Shown here: positions 23,760 through 33,600 of the stretch, one piece after another | Position numbering within the stretch: position 1 is the first letter of the stretch | Layout of the letters: every line of letters starts with the position of its first letter | Notes under the pieces: model-generated | Seen by the model: the letters and a program-made list of their open reading frames with translations, nothing else | What the model was told of the DNA's origin: nothing | Databases searched by the model: none | From: Forficula auricularia | Lineage: Eukaryota > Arthropoda > Insecta > Dermaptera > Forficulidae | Direction: 5' to 3' | NCBI GenBank assembly: GCA_024734495.1 | Contig: JALMQS010000153.1 | Coordinates: 9,573,294 to 9,637,293 of the forward strand | DNA length: 64,000 bases | Position numbers and translations under genes: made by a program

Positions 23760-24418
23760 GGACCGTTTATTTTGAAAGTGGTCTAAGCCCATTTTTTGTT
23801 ATTTCGAGATATTTGTATTTATATTTTTATAAATACATATATTTATATATACAGTGAAACCCCTCAAATCCGAACTAATTGGGCCTGTAGCCTGTTCGGA
23901 TTAGCCGAAAGCAGTTTCGACAATTGAAGATAACTGATATTAAGTGAAAGATTAAAAGTGATATTTTGTGTGCTTCTATTATTATTTCATTGTTTTTGCA
24001 AAGTGATAACCTAAAGAATTTCAATACCTAACCAACTTTTACCGTTTTTCAATCCCGTGGATGACAGATATGTAGAAATATTTACACTTTGTACCTAAGG
24101 TATGCTAACTGTACTTCTTTGTTAATTTTTCAACTAATTATGTAAAATAAGGTTATAATGTAGAATATATACATAATTGTTTTATGACTATATAAATAAG
24201 TTTCTCTTTTTTGCGTTTCGATTTCCCGGGATTTCGGATTGAGGAGTTTCACTGTATTTCGATATTTTATTTTGACGAATTCTTGAGGATATTGTATAGG
24301 TACTCCATTGACTGGGATATTATAAATATGAAAAGAAGACATCTATATGTCTAACTAAAACTGACATTAACTTATTTTTTCAAAATTGAACTTAGACCAC
24401 TTTCAAAATAAACGGTCC
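23760..24418. mobile_element. DNA transposon with 28-bp ends, host of a nested MITE
   Basis: Both ends read GGACCGTTTATTTTGAAAGT inward and AAAT flanks both (23756-23759, 24419-24422). Nearly all of the body is the pogo-like MITE 23852-24254. Superfamily unknown. Confidence 0.75.
23852..24254. mobile_element. pogo/Tigger-like MITE nested in 23760-24418
   Basis: The left end CAGTGAAACCCCTCAAATCC and the right end, complemented, CAGTGAAACTCCTCAATCCG are flanked by TA. 'CAGTNNAACCTC ... ATCCGAA' ends with a TA target are those of pogo/Tigger elements. The 70-residue minus frame inside is not a transposase. Confidence 0.75.
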
Positions 24419-25124
24419 AAATATTTATTTTTCTTATATTCTTGTTCGGAAATGTTTCTAATGAAATATGGAAAAACAAATATTTTATGAGCATGATTTG
24501 TTCTGTCGGTTTGTGTCTTTTTCTGTCTGTCTACCTGTCTGAATTTCAATACCCACGATAGCTCAAGAGCAGAAACTCGTAAAAAGTGCATTATGTTGAC
24601 AAAATCGAAAATCTGACTATATTTTTGACTTTCTAGCTTTAGAAGTACCTATGTAGGTCAGGTCCAACTCAAAATCGTTGCCGGGCCAATGAAAAAAAAC
24701 CGAAATGTGAACTGGGCCACAATGCAAGAAATAAATTTAAATTCAATAATGGGCCCACTGGAAACTTGGAAGGAATATCAGATTTATTAAAATTATTCGG
24801 AAAAATATTTTTAAAATAGGTATACAATTTACTAAATGTCTATTATTTTATGCAATACAAAGTTTCATACATATTTATAAATTCATTATTTAATTATAGT
24901 ACCTAATCTTATTTTTCCTATCTGTATGAAATTTAATGTGAGATTTGTTTTTTTATTGTTTCCGCAATTTTTTTAATATTAACTTCTAATTTAGAGGAGA
25001 CACAACGAAGTTGATTTGTTAAATTTTGATCTGTAAGTTTGCTACGATTTTTACACTTCACAATTTACTAAAAAGGCTTATAAAAATATTGAAAAGCATT
25101 TCATACTTTTGTAGATAAGCGAAA

Positions 25125-25622
25125 ATTCTTTTTTGGTAAACAACTCAAGCTTCCACGTTTTCTGTAGAGGTTGCCATTAATAGTCAAAACATCAAAAATG
25201 GAATGCAATAAAAGGTTATTCCTTTAGTAGTAGATAATTTTTGATTTTAAGTCGATTCCTTCATGTCTTCAGCAACCAATACCTTTACCAATAATAATCG
25301 AAGCGTCAAAAATCTAATGTAGAATTGTTATTCCTCAAATATTAGATGAGAATCGATCGCTATTTTTGATTTTAAGTCGATTCCTCTAATGTCTTCAAGC
25401 ACTGGTTACCAATAATAACCGAAACGTCAAAAATCCAATGTAGAATTGTTATTCTTCAAGTATTAGATCAGAATCAATCATTATTTTTGAATTAAAGTCA
25501 ACATGAAGTGCAAATTGCAAGTGATATCTGATTAATAATAAAGAAATAAACATATTAATATTTCAAATGAATTTGGATAAAGTTTAGCAACGAATCGTTG
25601 CAGTTTATTTCTATATTCTTTC
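25125..25622 (-). repeat. Element R with internal 119-bp minisatellite, copy 1
   Basis: On the minus strand it opens aaataaactgcaacgattc and closes caactcaagctt-like. Between lie three ~119-bp units containing 'gacgtttcg ... gaagacatggaggaatcgac'. Further copies: 32528-33036 (same direction), 47328-47842, 49182-49578 and 63641-64000 (opposite), with a bare end at 62998-63063. Non-coding; Helitron-like architecture is possible but no Helitron ends were identified. Confidence 0.7.
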
Positions 25623-26525
25623 ATTCATTTAAATCAGTCTTACTTTTGTCACGAATAAAACACTTTCTTTTAGTAAAACAGCCTTTAATTTTGAACAAAA
25701 CCGAAAACAATCTGACAAAGTTGAAAGCTTACAAAAAAGTTGCTACAATCGAATCGTAATGTAAGACATGTAGATAGTCGAAAATATCAAACATTAAAGC
25801 TAAAATTCTTTTATATCGACGAATCTCAACCTATTTTTATGTCACATTAATGATCTCCACAAGGAGTAAATATTAGTTATTACATTTTTGAAATTATCGT
25901 AAAATTATTTGAATTCATCTTAAGGTATGAACGTGTTACTAGTGATTTGGTGTCCAACCTTCTGGGTGTTTACGGCTGCTTTGGATATGACCTTTAATTT
26001 TTTACAGTTTATAATTATTTTTGGAACCAATTTTCTTTGCATTTTCGTTATATATCATTAAGACTATTAGATGTAAGAAATGCTTGCTGCTTGTGGCCCT
26101 GTCACTAGTGAACTTATTGAGCCTACTGGATATATTTACAGCTGGTGTCGTAGTGCACTATGATTTTTTCCAGTCTACGACTAATTCTGTATTTGATTTT
26201 TGTTTGATTTTTTGTTGAATATATCTTAAAGATTTTCTATAATTTCAAAACGTTGAGGCATTAAAGGTTGTTAAAATTTTTTTTAAATCGATATTATTAA
26301 TTAATTTTTGAAAAATGTCATAATCACTTTTACAAAATTTTAAATAAAATCTAAACCACACTTAACTCAATGTAAAACAACTAAATATGAAATCTTGGTT
26401 TGATATTCTTACTTTTTTTTTTTTAAAGGACAACCAAACTAAAATAAGCTCACTAATAAATACCTATCTCTAAAAATTTATTAATATATTAATTATAATA
26501 TAATAGTAATTTTTAGAGTTAGGTG
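25623..26525. other. Intergenic, unrecognised open frame
   Basis: The + frame at 26021-26218 encodes 65 hydrophobic residues (KKCLLLVALSLVNLLSLLDI...). There is no ATG-led gene structure around it and no family I recognise. A chance frame or an unknown transposon scrap. Confidence 0.3.
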
Positions 26526-26895
26526 TCGGTTCAAGGTGAAATATTTTTAATTAATCAGTAAGTAAAATTTTAAGGAAGGGGTTTCACAAAATAAAACAAA
26601 TACCTAAATATGTTTTGAGTTTAATCTCGATATATATATTTCCCAACTCCCAAAAAAACCTTTTTCTTAATATTTCTATAAATGAAAATTCTCAGTACGG
26701 TATCATTTTCTCCCACATCTTCCCAAATAAACTTTTACCTGTACACATATGTTTCTAATTTTATATTTAGTTTTCTATGCTAAATCCTGATAATGGACTC
26801 AAAACCCGAAATATATATATCTAGATAAGACTCAAAACATATATTTTTTTTATTTTGTGAAATCTACCTTGAAATTTTACTTACTGATTTTAATA
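26525..26895. mobile_element. Foldback F1, decayed hammerhead core
   Basis: Arms 'tatgttttgagtttaatctc' and its complement 'gactcaaaacatatattt' flank ~150 bp. The + strand near 26787 reads CCTGATAATGG ... CCCGAAATATATA: the core has A where the invariant G8 of the hammerhead should be, so it should be inactive. The flank 'aggtgtcggttcaaggtgaa' matches other F1 copies. Confidence 0.6.
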
Positions 26896-27119
26896 TATTA
26901 ATTTTTCATGATTCATTATATAGTCTTTTTTGTAACTTTTAAAACACTCTATAAGTACTGTTTATGCCTTTAATTTTTTTTCTTCTTCCTAATCAAAATC
27001 GTTCTTCAAGATTTTTTTTGGAGCCATTTCGAAAAAACTAAGCAAAAACAAAGCAACACCAATAATTTTCGGTACGGTATTACTTCTTCGTTCTTCGAAT
27101 ACTACGTACTGTTAAGTAA

Positions 27120-27370
27120 TTTTAATCATTTATTGAAGGTTGAATTTTTATTAAAATTACTCATCTTTAATTACAACTATTTATTAAACACAACAACAAA
27201 TAGTATAATCTAACTTTTTGGGTTAACTAAAATATGAGTGGATGCTCATACTTGAGAACGACCATAGATTAAGTGATTGAAACGTTGTAGTTATAATGTA
27301 TTATTTATTTTGTTGTGTTCATTAAATACTTAATAATTAAAGATGTATAATTTTAATAAAAATTTAACAT
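27120..27370. mobile_element. Foldback, family F5
   Basis: 'tgaatttttattaaaattac ... tatttattaaacacaacaac' is mirrored across about 27240 by 'gttgtgttcattaaatactt ... tttaataaaaattt'. The motif 'tgctcatacttgagaacgac ... gattgaaacgtt' also occurs at 50980-51030, so both are one Penelope-like-ended family. Confidence 0.6.
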
Positions 27371-27759
27371 TAAATAATTTCAATCACAAAAATATAAGCT
27401 TTAACAGATACTTATCGAATGATTAGGTGCTCTAAATACGCTTGCGAAGCCCTTTGATTAATTTTACTAGGAATGAGCAAAATATTATTGCTCAATATAA
27501 TAATTATTTGGTTGTACACACCAGGCCTCCGAAGTACCTACTAATTAAATTGACAAACAATACAAAAGTGTATAAAAATAAGAAATGTTTATCCAAAAGC
27601 TAGTGAAAAAATTATATATTTATATTGAAATTTCTTAAACAGTTTTATTTTTTAATAAAGTCTTTAAAATGATTGATGAATAATATTTTTAATTAATTAT
27701 TTAATCAAAAATATTGAGCTTGAATTATATTTTTGAGTAATAAATAATCAGAGTTTTTT

Positions 27760-28353
27760 TTGTTGAATTTAAAGATATCTAGATCTTACACTAATCTAGA
27801 GAGCAGAGTTATTCGTCAGAAAAATGAGGCTTTCAATTCAGATTGTTTAAAAAAGAAAGTAAAATTTCCTGCTTCAGTTATGGTATGGGGTTCAATGTCT
27901 GCTAGAGGTGTTGAAAAACTTCACTTCATTGATGGAATTGTAAACACCAATAAATATTTAGAGATTTTAAAAAAATCGTTACTTCCAACAATGGCAGATA
28001 CATTTCAGAATAATAATAATTTTGTGTTCCAACAAGACGGGGCGGCCTGCCATACATCAAGAAAATTTTTAAAATGGCTTTCTGATCATAATGTTCCACT
28101 TTTGGAATGGGTGGTAAACAGTCCCGACTTGTCACCAATAGAAACTCTTTGGCACACAATGAAAAAGCTATTACGAATACAACCAGCTAGAAACGTAGTC
28201 GAATTAAAACATAAACTTCAAAATATTTGGGATACATTCACTCAAGATGAGTGTCAAAAGTTAATAAGTACGTTGCCCAAAAGAATTCAAGCCGTAATTA
28301 AAAATAAAGGCGACGAATCGAAAGATTTGTTTTTAAAATACTTTTTATTTTGA
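27760..28353 (+). pseudogene. Tc1-type DD34E transposase, 5'-truncated
   Basis: 197 residues without a stop. Recognisable blocks are AFNSDCLKKKVKFPASVMVW, FQQDGAACHTSRKFLKWL and NSPDLSPIETLWHTMKKLL. Exactly 34 residues separate the D of QQD from the E of SPIE, giving the DD34E spacing of Tc1 elements. The first catalytic aspartate and the whole DNA-binding N-terminus are missing: the text upstream of about 27775 is not transposase. The full-length protein would be near 340 residues. The clean frame suggests recent loss. No terminal inverted repeats were found. A gene starting with TTG at 27760 is unlikely to be made. Confidence 0.85.
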
Positions 28354-28464
28354 AACACTTTTATAATTTTACATTTGTTTTACATTAAATTGAATTGAAT
28401 ATACTAAGGGATTATAAGTAACTGGAACAACTGATGGTTATTCTGGGGGATAAAATAAGTTTAA

Positions 28465-28690
28465 TAATATAAGATAGGTTGACCCGACAGAGAACTGTAT
28501 TGTTCCTGTGTAAATAATAAGTAAGAAGAGCTAGCAGAGCGGAGTCTGAATCAAGCCTGTTAATAATAAGTTTAATAATGAAGTTAATAATTAAGTTGGG
28601 ATAACCCGACGGTGAACTGTATTGTTCCCGTGTGGAGAAGTGAGAAGAGCAGGCTAATTAACTCGGGTCAAGTCTGGCTTGGCGTTGTAG
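28465..28690. repeat. Diverged tandem duplication, ~121-bp unit
   Basis: 'acccgac(a/g)g(a/t)gaactgtattgttcc' occurs at about 28481 and 28602, each followed by 'agtgagaagagc'-like text. The unit is non-coding and of unknown origin; it directly follows the Tc1 remnant. Confidence 0.55.
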
Positions 28691-28914
28691 CTGAGGGCCT
28701 TTTATATCTTTATATTTTGATGTATCAGCAGTTTTGATGACGACATCAAGAGTGCTGATTCTATACTTTTTGAGCGCGTAACTTACATTATACAATTTTA
28801 TAATTAGTATTTTTGGCATTACACATTCTAAAACAAGTAAAAGGTGAGTTGGAGTTGTAACAATAATAATATAAATTTATTCATCATATATATTTATACA
28901 TACATATATTATTT

Positions 28915-29095
28915 TTTTTGCTTTTCGGTCTTTTTAGTCATAAGCCAATTTACGATACTACTTACTATTATTATTTTTTTTTTAATTTGTCTCTACCCAG
29001 GGGTCAGATTTTAGTGGGATGCCTCGAGTCTGATTCGAACCCGGGTCCACTTGGTTAGCAGGCTGACACGCTACCCCTAGCCTAACTCAATCTCA
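28915..29095 (-). mobile_element. tRNA-derived SINE, copy 1
   Basis: The minus strand has the tRNA-like head ggtagcgtgtcagcctgcta and a clear B box GGGTTCGAATC, the internal promoter of RNA polymerase III. A body with 'taaaatctgacccc' and a tail with 'cgtaaattggcttatgac' follow. Copies at 33038-33140 and 52745-52922 share the arrangement. It is inserted next to the hAT fragment 29096-29350. Confidence 0.75.
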
Positions 29096-29350
29096 GGGAC
29101 TGTGGAGTTTAAGTCACAAGATTTAATTTCTGACTCCTACGCTCACTCACACACTGCAGTATCCGTTTAGGCCGAAAGTCCCAAAATTTATTTTTAAAAA
29201 AATCTAATGTTAAATTTGAAAAATAACGAAAATGACGCCGTATTCGATGAAATTTGCAAAAAAAAAGCCAAGATTAAAATAAAATGTCAAAAAAATGAAG
29301 GGTACTTTTTTGGACATCATCCTCTGGTTGAAAAGTCACCAACCGCCTCT
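29096..29350 (-). mobile_element. hAT fragment, family of 11570-12443
   Basis: Complement of 11570-11830, ending at CAGAGGCGGTTGGTGACTTT (the + strand end is near 29351). The 66-residue frame at 29207-29407 is the same non-coding tract seen on the minus strand near 11700. Truncated by the SINE at 28915-29095. Confidence 0.7.
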
Positions 29351-29525
29351 GGTAAATACGTACACACATATATAACATCAATAATAATAAAATTCAACCC
29401 TATATAAAAATAATCTGTAGTCGAGGACAAAAGAACAATTTAATAATTATTTAGAAAAAAATGGGTATTATGTTGAAAATTAGTTTGTTTCTTTTAATTA
29501 AAAAATTGTTATTAGATTATAATAT

Positions 29526-29753
29526 ACTCACGAGCAAAGAAATGGAGTCACTCTCTTTTCATTAATTTAATGATACTTTGTATTGTTTCTTTGTAATTTG
29601 TATTTTTTTCAAAAGTTTCATTTTTCAGCATTTAAAATAAATGTATAATGATAACCATATGGAAATATTCAACAATCTTTAATGCCTACAAAGTAAAGAA
29701 AATTACATTTAACAACTCGCAAGGGAGGTGAATCTATTTCTTTGCTCGTGAGT
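29526..29753. mobile_element. MITE with ~26-bp terminal inverted repeats
   Basis: The left end actcacgagcaaagaaatgg and the right end ctatttctttgctcgtgagt are inverted. The total is 228 bp, AT-rich and non-coding. TA precedes the left end; the right flank is TG, so a TA duplication, if any, has mutated. Probably Tc1/mariner-derived. Confidence 0.75.
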
Positions 29754-29989
29754 GTTTATGTTTTATGTTTTATTAATTTTTTTTATTTAGAATTATTTCT
29801 TCTTCTTCTTCGAGTGCCATACCCGAAACGGGTGTCGGCGCCTCTCCACAATCATTTAGAATCATCCAAAAAATTTGAAATGTTTGAATTTTATTTTAGT
29901 TCAATTTTACATTTTTACTTTTTACATTTTGCATTTTATCCCAAAGGACTTTTTATTCTTTGTATAAGATATAAGTCGAAATTTCGCGT

Positions 29990-30135
29990 CTCCCTCATAT
30001 CCGCTCCTCTTCCACCCAAATGATTCCGTAGCCATGAGCGCCCCTGAAAAAGCCGAATCTTTCGCCTCCTTTTTCTCCACTAATTCCACTTTAGATGACA
30101 AAGGTCTTAAACCCACCATCTTAGCCCGGATGCAA
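29990..30135 (+). pseudogene. LINE ORF2 fragment between endonuclease and RT
   Basis: The frame reads MSAPEKAESFASFFSTNSTL followed by DDKG. '(EKAE)xFAxxFSxNSTLDDxG' is the linker before the reverse transcriptase in several insect LINEs. The continuation 'ERSARVAESQQRLKER' belongs to a flanking repeat inverted at 30600-30660. Non-functional. Confidence 0.6.
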
Positions 30136-30665
30136 ATTGAGCGCAGTGCACGCGTAGCAGAGAGCCAGCAGAGGCTTAAAGAACGATTAAAATTTAAAAA
30201 TAGATTTGGCTTAGTTTTGCTTAGAAATATATGAAAAAATTTCAGTCAAGTATTTATAATAATAATTGTTAAAGTAAAGAAATGAGTTTGAGAAAGAAAG
30301 ATTGAATTTTTTCTCAAAATCAATTTGTGATATATAATCAATTAATTTTACGAATTTTAATTTAAATCATTTATCAAAGATTTTAATAGATATGTTTAAA
30401 TTGCATGTAGGAGGGTCTTGTCCCCTCGGGAGTCGAACCCTAGTGGAGGTGATGGTCTCAAGGGTCTGACTAGTTGCTTGGAAAGCTTACTAGTGCTTGG
30501 GTTCGACTCCCGTAGGGACAAGACCCTCCTACATGCAATATAAACATATCTATTAAAATCTTTGATAAATGACCTAAATTCATGTTCGTAAAATTGTTAA
30601 AGTGTTAAACAAAAATAAGCCTCTGCTGGTTCTCAACTACGCGCGCCATGCGCTTAATTTGTTCC
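30125..30665. repeat. Nested inverted repeats with a pol III B-box-like motif
   Basis: The outer arms 30130-30180 ('gcacgcgtagcagagagcca') and 30608-30660 are inverted. The inner arms 30365-30425 ('aaagattttaatagatatgt ... gtaggagggtcttgtcccct') and 30495-30590 are nearly perfect complements. Both inner arms contain GGGTTCGACTCCC, a B-box-like tRNA T-loop, on opposite strands. It may be a foldback built from two tRNA-derived units; no full tRNA fold was found. Confidence 0.6.
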
Positions 30666-30904
30666 CGGACTTATTCTCCCCAAACTAACCTCATGACCAA
30701 AATAATTTTCAAACCCCCAAGTCAGTGTCAATATAAGGCCCTTGGCGCCAAAAAAAAAAAAAAAATAGGCCCCGGATAACAAAAATGTCTTTGGAAATTA
30801 ATTAATAGGTATTATAAATATAAAACGTAAATTACTTACATGTAATTTATTAATCTTATTTTTATGTTTCAACAATTTATAATATTTGTAATACAATTGG
30901 ATGT

Positions 30905-31180
30905 TGATAAAGGCGGTCCAAGGTGGTTGTAAAAAAATAAGACTATATCAGTTTTATTATTTTACATTTATTCGATAACCGACGTTTCGGAGATTTACTC
31001 TCTCCTTCTTCAGGGTAACGAAAAGTCTGTGACTTATACTTTCATTGACTTGAGTAAATCTCCGAAACGTCGGTTATCGAATAAATGTAAAATAATAAAA
31101 CTGATATAGTCTTATTTTTTTACAACCACCTTGGACTGCCTTCATCAACATCCAATTGTATATTTATACCAGTCCGTCTC
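30905..31180. mobile_element. Foldback F3 carrying a hammerhead-like core
   Basis: Arms from 'caattggatgttgat ... aaggcggtccaaggtggttg' to the complementary 'acaaccaccttggactgcc ... atccaattg' meet near 31020. The terminal 'cagtccgtctcc' is shared with the foldback at 4553-4702. The left arm holds the core 30978-31017; the right arm repeats only its 3' half. Confidence 0.75.
30978..31017 (-). ncRNA. Hammerhead ribozyme-like core (copy 2)
   Basis: On the minus strand: ACC, CTGAAGA (31007-31013), one extra A, stem II GGAGA/TCTCC (five perfect pairs, loop GAGTAAA), GAAACGTC, then GGT. ACC pairs with GGT as stem I; A-C/G-T form a two-pair stem III and the cleavage C is at 30981. CUGANGA and GAAA are complete. 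The two-pair stem III is what is described for Penelope-like hammerheads, which need dimers to cut well. Activity is untested. Confidence 0.6.
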
Positions 31181-31239
31181 CTAAAGAAAAACTCTATCAA
31201 TATTTATAATATAATAATTCTTAACATTATAATTATATG

Positions 31240-31571
31240 TGGTTTTTTCTAGATTTTTCTTTGGCGAATTTCTCAATAATAAGCTCGCAATTCAAACTAT
31301 TTAATAGTTCGTCTTCAATATAAATAGTAGATAAATAATTTAATCTATTTTCAGAAATTTTGTTTCTAACGTAGTTTTTTAATCTTTTTAAAGCAGAATA
31401 AGAACCCTCCCCTGAAGCATTGGAATAATTTCGACGTTAGGGAATGTTGCAAAATGCAAAGCCTTTTGATATATTTGAGAAATATTCAACTTTTCATTCA
31501 ATTTTAGGGGCCCCATATTTGACGAGGCCCTAGGCGCGCGCCTAGTGCGCCTTGCTTATGATCCGCCACTG
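31240..31571 (-). pseudogene. hAT (ZMYM1-like) transposase C-terminus and terminus
   Basis: The minus strand reads LNISQIYQKALHFATFPNVE, then after a frameshift ASGEGSYSALKRLKNYVRNK, ISENRLNYLSTIYIEDELLN, and ends FAKEKSRK. The 'SGE(G/R)S(F/Y)S(A/K)LK' text is the hAT dimerisation signature. Next to it, 31510-31571 complemented begins CAGTGGCGGATCATAAGC with 'ggcgcgcgcc' and 'gggcccc', a hAT end. Dead copy. Confidence 0.75.
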
Positions 31572-31572
31572 C

Positions 31573-31715
31573 CCCAAGTAATTAAAAAAGCTATTAAAAA
31601 ATTAAAGTCCGATTCCGCCGCTGGCTCTGATGACATCCCACCCATTCTTATCAAAAAATCCGCCCCCGAACTTGCACCTATGTTATTTTATCCAATCACC
31701 TATCCAATTCTATAA
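31573..31715 (+). pseudogene. LINE reverse transcriptase N-terminal fragment
   Basis: The frame gives PQVIKKAIKKLKSDSAAGSD, DIPPILIKKSAPELAPMLFY and P. 'I(K)KLKxxxAxGxDxIPxxxxKxxAPELAPxL' is the start of the reverse transcriptase domain of many LINEs. It stops at 31713, only 57 bp before the DMRT start codon, so transposon DNA reaches the edge of this exon. Confidence 0.7.
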
Positions 31716-31769
31716 TAAATAAATGGTGTTTGTACATTTCTCTGATAAAATGGAATTTGTCTAAAGGGA

Positions 31770-31976
31770 ATGTTGAGTCCAGGTCGGGGGGATGCCGGCA
31801 GCAGCGACGGCTACCCGAGGACAGAGCGCGGCGCCCGAAGGCCCAAATGCGCCCGATGTCGCAATCATGGGGTCATCTCCTGGCTCAAAGGACACAAACG
31901 CCTCTGCGAATTTAAGTCCTGCTCTTGTGCAAAATGTTCACTAATTGCACAGCGTCAACGAGTGATGGCTGCTCAG
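31770..31976 (+). CDS. dmrt99B: DMRT transcription factor (Dmrt99B-like), coding exon 1, DM domain
   Basis: This exon encodes residues 1-69 of a predicted 368-residue nuclear DNA-binding protein. The text [20 protein letters not shown] followed by [19 protein letters not shown] holds every DM zinc ligand: C and C of CARC, H of RNH, H of GHK, then four more cysteines. DM proteins bind the DNA minor groove; this subfamily acts in neural and sexual development. ATG 31770 is the first in frame; an acceptor-like ctaaag at 31766 suggests an upstream leader exon. The donor is CAG/gtaaca. Compared with the usual text, CRF reads CEF and AERQ reads AQRQ. Subfamily choice rests on [10 protein letters not shown], the YLPPGPIFG text in exon 2 and the DMA domain; Dmrt93B is the alternative. 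Confidence 0.88.
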
Positions 31977-32215
31977 GTAACATGAATCTAATTATTTTAA
32001 ATAAATCATTTTTATCATATTATTCTTAAAAATCCAAAAAGCCTCATTTAATTAATTTAAATTATAGATATAATCACATTTTTCTTATTTATTTTAATTC
32101 TTAAAGCTTTAAGACGAAAATAATTTATTCGCCTTTGGTAAAATATTTTTTTTTTTGACATGGCAACGAAAGTAAAATGCAAAACATAAAATGGAAAAAA
32201 TAATATCTCTTAAAC

Positions 32216-32420
32216 TAGGTAAAAGCACCAGCAGTGGCCTGTAACAGTAATAGAAGCAAGAAAAGTGCAAAATGAGTTTACTTTAAAAAATAGCCTTATA
32301 TATAGCTCATGCCATGGACTATATATAACGCTATTTTTCAAAGTTGGATAAGCTCATTTTTGCACTTTTCTTGCTTCTGGCCTACTACAGGTACATGCCC
32401 ACTACTGGTGCTTTTACCTA
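32216..32420. mobile_element. Palindromic MITE in DMRT intron 1
   Basis: Ends taggtaaaagcacca and tggtgcttttaccta are exact inverses. Inner blocks 'gaagcaagaaaagtgcaaaa' and its complement pair too, leaving a short centre near 32315. 205 bp, non-coding. Confidence 0.8.
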
Positions 32421-32527
32421 TAAGTATATTGAAATAATTTATGAACTTTTTTTCATATTAAATAAATATGGAAATTCAAATGTTTCTGGATAAATTTTCA
32501 GTAGAATTCTCAATAGAGTCATCAAGC

Positions 32528-33036
32528 AAAGTTGAGTTGTTTGCCATAAATGAATTTAGTCTTTTGATTTTAAGTCAATTCTTCCACGTTATCAGTAGAG
32601 GATGCCATTAATAGTCAAAACATCAAAAATGGAATGCAATAAGGTTATTCCGCTAGTATTAGATAAGAATCGATCGTTATTTTTGGTGGATTTTAAGCCG
32701 TTTCCTCCATGTCTTCAGTAATGGTTAACAATAATAATCGAAGCGTCAAAAAACCTAATGTAATTGTTGGTTCAAGTATTAGATGAGAATCGATTACTAT
32801 TTTTGATTTTAACTCGATTCCTCCATACCAGCAATGGTTACCAATAATCGAACGTCAAAATTCAATATAGAATGATTATTCCTTGACTATTAAAAGAGAA
32901 TCGATCAATATTTTTACTTAAAGTCAGCATGAACTGCAAATAGCAAATGATATCTGATTAATAATAAAGGAATAAACATATTAATGTTTCAAATAAATTT
33001 TGATAAAGTTTAGCAACGATCCGTTGCAGTTTATTT
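32528..33036 (-). repeat. Element R with internal minisatellite, copy 2
   Basis: Same order and direction as 25125-25622, ending at gatccgttgcagtttattt. The 119-bp internal units are diverged and one is shortened. It abuts the SINE 33038-33140. Confidence 0.7.
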
Positions 33037-33037
33037 T

Positions 33038-33140
33038 TAATTTGTCTTGTACTCCCGCGCTGGGAATTTAGCCGGATGCCTAGGGTCGGTGTTCGAACCT
33101 CAGTCCTTTGTTAACAGGCTGCGCACGCTACTCCTAGCCT
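33038..33140 (-). mobile_element. tRNA-derived SINE, copy 2
   Basis: The minus strand has gtagcgtgcgcagcctgtta and a B-box-like GAGGTTCGAAC, with 'aaattcccagcgcgg' after it. The head of the SINE of 28915-29095 without the long tail. Confidence 0.65.
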
Positions 33141-33349
33141 AACCTGACCCCAGAAAACTATTTTACTATATTTATATATTGTGTTTTAGGGTCCTCAAAT
33201 AGCAGCTCAATACAGATAACCGAGAAAATAGTTTATATAAAAATATAATATAAACTATATAAAATAACATAACAAAATAAAAACAACAGAGATAATAAAA
33301 CAAAAACTAAACAAATCGAAAGTTTTTGTGCCGAGGTAGCAGAATTTTC

Positions 33350-33600
33350 ATATATTGAAGGAGACAATAAAAGAGTGTGTCTTCTGCTGGAATTATACAT
33401 TTTATTTTTATAACGAGACTATAGTTTCGAGGGCTTTGCCCTCTTCATCAGTCTATTACAATTGAATCACAGGACCTTCCTTCAAGAGTAAACAAATACA
33501 ATCACAATCTATGGAGTAAAGGGGCTTCTTAATAAATATAATCGAAATATCTCAAAATCTTCGAAATATAATAGAACAAATTAATATTATCAGAGCAGGA
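33350..33600 (-). mobile_element. Element carrying a hammerhead-like core, family F2
   Basis: 'ggagacaataaaagagtgtg' at 33360 also occurs at 17899. The arm 'ataacgagactatagtttcg' recurs, diverged, at 42075-42090 and 42335-42350. The core at 33414-33453 lies in this arm. Boundaries beyond 33460 are not visible. Confidence 0.5.
33414..33453 (-). ncRNA. Hammerhead ribozyme-like core (copy 3, best stem II)
   Basis: On the minus strand: GA, CTGATGA (33445-33451), one extra A, stem II GAGGGC/GCCCTC (six perfect pairs, loop AAA), GAAA (33425-33428), stem III ACTA/TAGT closing on itself, putative cleavage C at 33417, then TC. Stem I is at least GA with TC. All invariant core bases are present; the extra base before stem II is the only oddity and is shared with copies 1, 2 and 4. 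Inferred self-cleaving RNA of a Penelope-like or retrozyme-like element; untested. Confidence 0.65.

Noticed and set aside
28981..29100. A true tRNA gene on the minus strand
   Set aside because: The head resembles a tRNA and has a B box, but a clean cloverleaf with acceptor stem is not formed, and two more copies share the SINE body and tail.
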